From Kingella potus (GTDB taxonomy: Bacteria; Pseudomonadota; Gammaproteobacteria; Burkholderiales; Neisseriaceae), in NCBI RefSeq assembly GCF_900451175.1, contig NZ_UGJJ01000001.1, positions 558,001-622,000 on the forward strand: DNA of 64,000 bases. Reading direction: 5' to 3'. A program made the translations under genes and the position numbers. Position 1 is the first letter of the stretch. Every line of letters begins with the position of its first letter. Positions 63,675 to 64,000 of the stretch are shown here, piece by piece. The notes under the pieces are model-generated. The model was given only the letters and a program-made list of their open reading frames with translations. It was not told where the DNA came from and did no database searches.

Positions 63675-64000
63675 TTAGAAACGCCAGCCTGCTTTAAGCG
63701 TGTAGCTGCGCGGCGTGCCGTAGAAATTGTTGCGCGAACGGGTGCGGTAGGCATTGTTTTCAAAATAGATTTTGTCGCCCAGGTTTTTGCCGATCAGGCT
63801 GACGTAGGCGTTTTTGTTTATGCGGTACTGCACGTGTCCGCTCCAAACGGCGTAGCCGCCCTGGCTGATGTTGTAGAGGCTGGAGGTTTTGCTTTGGGCG
63901 TTTACGCCTGCACCGATTTGCCATTTGCCGCCGGGCAGGGTGTAGCTGGTATACAGGCGGAACATATGCTGCGGGGTGTGGCGGCTGAAGTTGAGGTCTT
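63675..64000 (-). CDS. TonB-dependent siderophore-type receptor, C-terminus (partial)
   Basis: The last 107 codons of a barrel that runs off the window: DLNFSRHTPQHMFRLYTSYT, GGYAVWSGHVQYRINKNAYV and LIGKNLGDKIYFENNAY. The ending RNNFYGTPRSYTLKAGWRF has a terminal aromatic. The HTPQHMFRLYTSYTLPG and GTPRS motifs are characteristic of FhuE/FpvA-type ferric-siderophore receptors. No start is visible; ligand not determinable. Confidence 0.85.
   Translation of the reverse strand, partial: DLNFSRHTPQHMFRLYTSYTLPGGKWQIGAGVNAQSKTSSLYNISQGGYAVWSGHVQYRINKNAYVSLIGKNLGDKIYFENNAYRTRSRNNFYGTPRSYTLKAGWRF

Overview
The window is a chromosomal segment of a high-GC Neisseria-type betaproteobacterium. The main evidence is the very frequent DNA uptake sequence AGGCCGTCTGAA (the AG-DUS dialect), often as inverted pairs behind genes, plus Neisseria-like gene orders: lolB-ispE-tRNA-Gln-prs-rplY, and glyQ...msbA-glyS. 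Species is not determinable by eye; a non-pathogenic high-GC Neisseria of the N. bacilliformis/N. elongata kind is my inference.

Layout. 0-8 kb: housekeeping genes, mostly minus strand (rplY, prs, three tRNA-Gln, ispE, lolB, a secreted ACP/MliC-like protein, trmB, panD, cutA, a HAD phosphatase, hda), then a plus-strand DedA protein. 8-19 kb: a large TonB-dependent receptor, ppiB, trxB, two small envelope proteins, ppiD, prmB and an OmpA-domain protein. 19-25.5 kb (plus): glyQ, a 42-residue membrane peptide, a RhuM-Fic/Doc protein, msbA, glyS. 25.5-37 kb: a surface-glycan locus. Two or three glycosyltransferases flank a ketoisomerase, acetyltransferase and aminotransferase (dTDP-3-acetamido-3,6-dideoxyhexose pathway) with rfbB and rfbA. 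An orphan TRAP-type binding protein, two decayed genes and rfbD follow; no rfbC is seen. 37-39.8 kb: an AT-rich islet with a decayed Rhs-tip toxin, a SUKH-type immunity gene and two more orphan, immunity-like genes. 40-64 kb: argD, a uracil-DNA-glycosylase-like protein, a methyltransferase, cls, murI, a YecA/SEC-C protein, marC, cdsA, two EamA transporters, a STAS protein, a lytic transglycosylase, mdh, an M14 carboxypeptidase, rpsO, cca and the C-terminus of a second TonB-dependent receptor.

The unusual content is largely non-coding. A roughly 30-bp hairpin repeat (arms GTGTGTCGC and GCGACGCAC) occurs about 30 times, almost always beside DUS pairs. It builds larger modules: a four-unit tandem array at 62.8-63.65 kb, a 200-bp near-identical pair at 57.2/57.7 kb, a dispersed 200-bp pair at 43.3/50.7 kb, and two modules bounded by 36-bp terminal inverted repeats at 46.8 and 47.9 kb. 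A second uptake dialect, AGGCTACCTGAA (the Eikenella-type DUS), is present only between 20.1 and 33.8 kb, coinciding with the RhuM-Fic gene and the glycan locus. This suggests import of that segment from an Eikenella-dialect relative. A heptanucleotide repeat (GTGTTTT)3 just after a start codon at 25.67 kb is a possible phase-variation switch.

All calls come from reading the sequence; no database search was run. Starts were moved inward where the longest frame begins in DUS-encoded residues or lacks a ribosome binding site.
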